Of a stretch of 23,027 nt of DNA, positions 20,576 to 23,027 are shown in pieces (the stretch's first letter is position 1; every line of letters starts with the position of its first letter). The position numbers were made by a program, and so were the translations under genes. The notes beneath the pieces were generated by a model that had not been told where the DNA came from, did no database searches, and saw nothing but the letters and a program-made list of their open reading frames with translations. Source of the stretch: DAORHV01 sp964434575 (lineage in GTDB: Bacteria; Patescibacteriota; Gracilibacteria; Peribacterales; Peribacteraceae); NCBI GenBank assembly GCA_964434575.1, contig CAYSWB010000018.1, forward strand, positions 1 through 23,027. The letters run 5' to 3'.

Positions 20576-22045
20576 ATGAAGCCAACCAATCCCTACGAGG
20601 TCTGTACTCCCGAAATGCTGCCGTGGGTGCAGGAATACGGCGGCAAATTCGGCCCGCTGGAAGCGCTGCGCACGCGCGCCGAGTTCAGGGCGCACCTGGT
20701 GGACACGGTGTTCCTGCGCCGCGGCGACACGTACTCGGGCAACGGCTCCATCACGCGGCCGATCGTGCGCGCGTCGCACCCTATCGACATCCGCGACATG
20801 GTGGGCGTGCTGGAAACGCTGATCGCCACCGGCGACGACCCGGCGGAAGTCAATCGCCTGGCCGAAGTTATCCGGCAGCAGGCCGCCGAGCGCGATGTCA
20901 TTGATTTCGCCAACCGCTCGGCAGAACCAGGCCAGTACGATCCGAAGGACGTGATCATTGGCGTGCAGCAGCTCATCCAGGGCGTTCGCGCCACGGTGCT
21001 TGCGCATCCTAACCGCCCCAGCGGCGAGGAGGAGTACGTCATCTCGTGGTTCCGCGAGAGCAAGCGCAAGACCAACGACGCGCTGGCCAGCGGCACCGAG
21101 ATCTTCTCGGCCACCTTCGACAAGGACGGACGCCAGAAAGATATTTTGGGGGATACGTACCACGGTCCCCAGCGCAAGCCGACGCCTGATGATCCGTACG
21201 AAGGCCCGTCGCAGGCAAACATGATGCCGGCGGCGCTCATCGACGTGTACGAACGCATCCGGCGCACCGACATCATGCGCAGCGACCGTGCATTCATCAT
21301 GGAGGCGGTGGGTGACGAGAACGACGTCAGTAAGCCGCCAGTTGTATGCCAGCTGCGCGACTTCAAGTCCCGGTCGCTTGCCGGCTGGCGCTTCGACCCC
21401 ACCACGAACACCTTCGAGCTGCCGAAACTGGTGTTCGGCATCACTCCGGAGGAAGGCATCCGCATGACCGTCCAGCACTCGCCCGACGGCATGGGTTCGG
21501 ACCGCAAGACACCGCTGCCCGTACTGGACAAGCCGTGGGCGTTCCTGCGCACGCAGCACCAGCGCGAGACCCCGCTTACGCTCGATACGACCAACATGAA
21601 GGCGTATCTGGGCGGATACCGCCTTGGCAGCGGCATGCCCAGCCTGGCCCACTCGCAGGAGCGCATGGCCGCGGTGGCGAAAGTGTCCGTGTTCGAGAAC
21701 ATGCACGGCGTGGGCTACCGGTATCCGGCGCCGCGCGGTGATTATGATTTCTCCCGCCGCCTGCTCGCCGAGATGGACGACGACGCGCCGTGGCCGACGT
21801 CCAACAACAAGCTCGATGAGATCCGGCAGCTGATGGCGATGTACGCCAAAGATACGGTGATGTGGGGCATGCAGCTCGACGACCTGATCGAGCGCACCCG
21901 CGGCAAAACCTTCGACATCATCCTGCGTTGCGATGGGTACACCGCCATGATGGACGTCGCGCCGGGCCAACCCACGCGTGCGTTGCGTTCGCCCGCGTCG
22001 TGGGACGCCGAGGATGCGCGCCGCCGCGCGTCTGCAGTATCGTAA
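20576..22045 (+). CDS. Hypothetical 489-residue soluble protein
   Basis: I do not recognise this protein. It has no signal peptide, membrane segment or nucleotide-binding motif that I can see. It is balanced in charge and contains many aromatic and Arg residues. Segments that look conserved are LRRGDTYSGNGSITRPIVRAS (split around residues 47-67), VISWFRESKRKTNDALASG, LKAYLGGYRLG-like MKAYLGGYRLGSGMP and MHGVGYRYPAPRGDYDF. The ATG at 20576 is preceded by TTTTT and an A/T-rich patch. Codon use is like that of the neighbours and the frame is long, so it is a real gene. It is followed after 27 bp by the methyltransferase gene in the same direction. Confidence 0.85.
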   Translation: MKPTNPYEVCTPEMLPWVQEYGGKFGPLEALRTRAEFRAHLVDTVFLRRGDTYSGNGSITRPIVRASHPIDIRDMVGVLETLIATGDDPAEVNRLAEVIRQQAAERDVIDFANRSAEPGQYDPKDVIIGVQQLIQGVRATVLAHPNRPSGEEEYVISWFRESKRKTNDALASGTEIFSATFDKDGRQKDILGDTYHGPQRKPTPDDPYEGPSQANMMPAALIDVYERIRRTDIMRSDRAFIMEAVGDENDVSKPPVVCQLRDFKSRSLAGWRFDPTTNTFELPKLVFGITPEEGIRMTVQHSPDGMGSDRKTPLPVLDKPWAFLRTQHQRETPLTLDTTNMKAYLGGYRLGSGMPSLAHSQERMAAVAKVSVFENMHGVGYRYPAPRGDYDFSRRLLAEMDDDAPWPTSNNKLDEIRQLMAMYAKDTVMWGMQLDDLIERTRGKTFDIILRCDGYTAMMDVAPGQPTRALRSPASWDAEDARRRASAVS

Positions 22046-22060
22046 GCGCGCCGTCTCCGC

Positions 22061-22066
22061 TATAGA
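22061..22066 (+). promoter_or_regulatory. -10 element of the methyltransferase gene
   Basis: TATAGA ends 6 nt before the ATG at 22073, predicting a leaderless transcript. No clear -35 is visible. Confidence 0.5.
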
Positions 22067-22072
22067 TAGGGA

Positions 22073-22627
22073 ATGCTGGAGATCGCCGTTCTTCTTGCCG
22101 CGCTGCTGTTCGCCCCGCAGGGCGGCTGGCTTCTTCCGCTGGTCTGCATCGTCGCCATCCTGGTGTGCATTCCCGGCGCGGCGGCCACCTGGATCGGCGC
22201 GCCGTTCGTGCCCACGTCGCACCCCATCCTGGCCCGCATGATCGATATGGCGAAGCTGAAGCCGGGCGAGAAAACCTACGACTTGGGCTGCGGCGACGGC
22301 CGCGTCTTGCTGGCGGCCGCCGACAAGGGCGCCATCGCCATCGGCTACGAGCTGTCCCTGCTCATGTACGCCTATTGCAAGGTGAGGTGTCTGCTGCGCA
22401 AGAACATCCAGGTGCGGCTGGGCAACTTCTGGACCAAGGACTTCCGCGATGCGGACGTGATCTTCTGTTACCTGCTCACCGACACCATGAAGACCTTCAA
22501 GACCAAAGTGTGGCCGCAGCTCAAACCGGGCTGCCGCGTGGTGTCGCACTCGTTCAAAATGGAGGGCATCGCGCCGGACGAAGAAGGGGAGAAGGTGGTC
22601 GTGTACGTCAAAAAGGCCGCGGCCTGA
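22073..22627 (+). CDS. Membrane-anchored SAM methyltransferase, FAM173/ATPSCKMT-like
   Basis: The 184 residues start with two hydrophobic stretches (about 1-15 and 19-38). GAPFVPTSHPILARMI and a class I methyltransferase domain follow. Motif I is YDLGCGDGRVLLAAA (69-83), and GYELS (91-95) carries the acidic residue expected to bind the SAM ribose. DVIFCYLLTDTM (128-139) and the closing HSFKMEG fill the later motif positions. A membrane helix, then VPTSH, then DLGxGDGR and an IF....M segment is the layout of the FAM173 family, whose eukaryotic members methylate lysines of mitochondrial proteins (ATP synthase c subunit, ADP/ATP translocase). The bacterial substrate is unknown. A small-molecule methyltransferase remains possible. 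Confidence 0.82.
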   Translation: MLEIAVLLAALLFAPQGGWLLPLVCIVAILVCIPGAAATWIGAPFVPTSHPILARMIDMAKLKPGEKTYDLGCGDGRVLLAAADKGAIAIGYELSLLMYAYCKVRCLLRKNIQVRLGNFWTKDFRDADVIFCYLLTDTMKTFKTKVWPQLKPGCRVVSHSFKMEGIAPDEEGEKVVVYVKKAAA

Positions 22628-22633
22628 TATACT
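22628..22633 (+). promoter_or_regulatory. -10 element of the 66-residue ORF
   Basis: TATACT begins right after the TGA of the methyltransferase gene and ends 7 nt before the ATG at 22641. No strong -35 is seen. Confidence 0.5.
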
Positions 22634-22640
22634 GCGCGCG

Positions 22641-22841
22641 ATGGCCGAACTGGTACCCACCATGGACGACAGTCTGAAGACCGCGCTCGAGCAGCTGAAA
22701 GCCGCCGGGGCGCCGGTATTGCCGAAGCACAAAACCGCCGACGCCGCGCCCATGGGCAAGGTGTGGTCGGGCAAGAAGGCCGATGGAGGCATTTGGACGC
22801 TCACCAAAGAAGGTCCGTTCAGCTATACCTGGACCTGCTAG
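22641..22841 (+). CDS. Hypothetical 66-residue protein
   Basis: Not recognised. The first half is helical (DDSLKTALEQLKAAG). The second half is Lys/Gly/Trp-rich (KVWSGKKADGGIWTLTKEGPFSYTWTC) and may form a small beta-sheet; it ends in a single Cys. An in-frame ATG at 22662 could be an alternative start, but TATACT 7 nt before the ATG at 22641 supports the longer form. It lies 13 bp after the methyltransferase gene and could share its transcript. Confidence 0.65.
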   Translation: MAELVPTMDDSLKTALEQLKAAGAPVLPKHKTADAAPMGKVWSGKKADGGIWTLTKEGPFSYTWTC

Positions 22842-22847
22842 GCAGGT

Positions 22848-22876
22848 TTGGAAAACGCCGCCGCATGCACTAGAGT
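22848..22876 (+). promoter_or_regulatory. Promoter before the tRNA-like sequence
   Basis: TTGGAA (22848-22853), a 17-bp spacer and TAGAGT (22871-22876) end 9 nt before the CGGGGTG that opens the tRNA-like sequence. It may drive both this and the following tRNA-Pro. Confidence 0.55.
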
Positions 22877-22885
22877 GGCGTCGTT

Positions 22886-22950
22886 CGGGGTGTGGCTTAG
22901 TTGCCTAGCCCGCGTAGCGGGCGTTTACGAAAGCCGTCTGGCGCTCCCCG
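22886..22950 (+). other. tRNA-like sequence resembling the 5' part of tRNA-Pro
   Basis: TCGGGGTGTGGCTTAGTTG (22885-22903) matches the tRNA-Pro 5' end at 22975-22993 in 18 of 19 bases. CGGGGTG can pair with CTCCCCG (22944-22950) in six of seven positions, and GGCT/AGCC can form a D stem. No T-arm (TTCRA) or regular anticodon arm is present; a GCCCGC-GTA-GCGGGC hairpin takes that place. It is probably a decayed or rearranged tRNA copy, or a tRNA-derived small RNA. Confidence 0.5.
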
Positions 22951-22961
22951 AGAGAATCGAG

Positions 22962-22967
22962 CACAAT
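22962..22967 (+). promoter_or_regulatory. Possible -10 of tRNA-Pro
   Basis: CACAAT ends 8 nt before the first base of the tRNA. No convincing -35 is seen, so the promoter at 22848 may serve instead. Confidence 0.35.
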
Positions 22968-22975
22968 CGAAACAT

Positions 22976-23027
22976 CGGGGTGTAGCTTAGTTGGTAAAGC
23001 GCCAGGCTGGGGGTCTGGAGACCCAGG
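22976..23027 (+). tRNA. tRNA-Pro (anticodon GGG), 3' end beyond the window
   Basis: Visible parts are the acceptor CGGGGTG, TA, D arm GCTT-AGTTGGTA-AAGC, G26, anticodon arm CCAGG-CTGGGGG-TCTGG, the variable region AGACC and the start of the T stem (CAGG). Loop positions 34-36 read GGG, decoding CCC/CCU. C1 and the overall sequence resemble bacterial tRNA-Pro. The window ends before the T loop. Confidence 0.92.

Overview
The window is a GC-rich, densely packed bacterial chromosome segment. TGA, TAG and TAA all act as ordinary stops, so the code is standard. Several traits point to a candidate-phyla-radiation (Patescibacteria) genome, possibly Peregrinibacteria/Peribacteria-like; this placement is inference, since no rRNA or ribosomal protein is present. 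The traits are: many start codons without a Shine-Dalgarno sequence and sitting 6-11 nt after a -10-like hexamer, a C-terminal KTGPE sorting-like signal, very divergent membrane proteins, and large unrecognised proteins.

Layout. 1-2357: the end of ftsA, then ftsZ and its terminator. 2358-2845: a gene-free stretch with nested long-range inverted repeats, a candidate structured RNA. 2846-3609: a dUTPase and an AT-rich zinc-ribbon ORF. 3618-9033 (minus strand): a 1280-aa protein with HExxH motifs, a coupled small membrane protein, a ComF-like phosphoribosyltransferase without the zinc finger, and a 70-aa protein. 9034-9306: short inverted repeats. 9307-9383: tRNA-Val(GAC), minus strand. 9479-10051: an unrecognised protein with a possible Cys/His pair. 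10192-12787: rseP and dnaA, 1 bp apart, behind a control region that carries DnaA-box-like repeats. 12787-12878: a hairpin repeat. 12887-15463: promoter, threonine-rich leader peptide, thrS and terminator. 15504-19003: five envelope genes (Lgt-like protein, two small membrane proteins, a membrane protein with a sorting-like tail, a C39-like peptidase). 19142-20413: eno. 20576-22841: an unrecognised 489-aa protein, a FAM173-like methyltransferase and a 66-aa ORF. 22886-23027: a tRNA-like sequence followed by tRNA-Pro(GGG), cut by the window end.

The most notable system is the thrS locus. A strong promoter drives a 19-codon leader ORF containing eight consecutive threonine codons, about 100 nt upstream of a threonyl-tRNA synthetase whose usual N-terminal TGS domain is replaced by a YbaK-type tRNA-editing domain. 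This suggests ribosome-mediated threonine sensing controlling a synthetase with two editing domains. Other leads are the recurrent leaderless promoter arrangement, the candidate RNA after ftsZ, the Lgt-like protein lacking key catalytic residues, and possible DnaA autoregulation through the rseP promoter.
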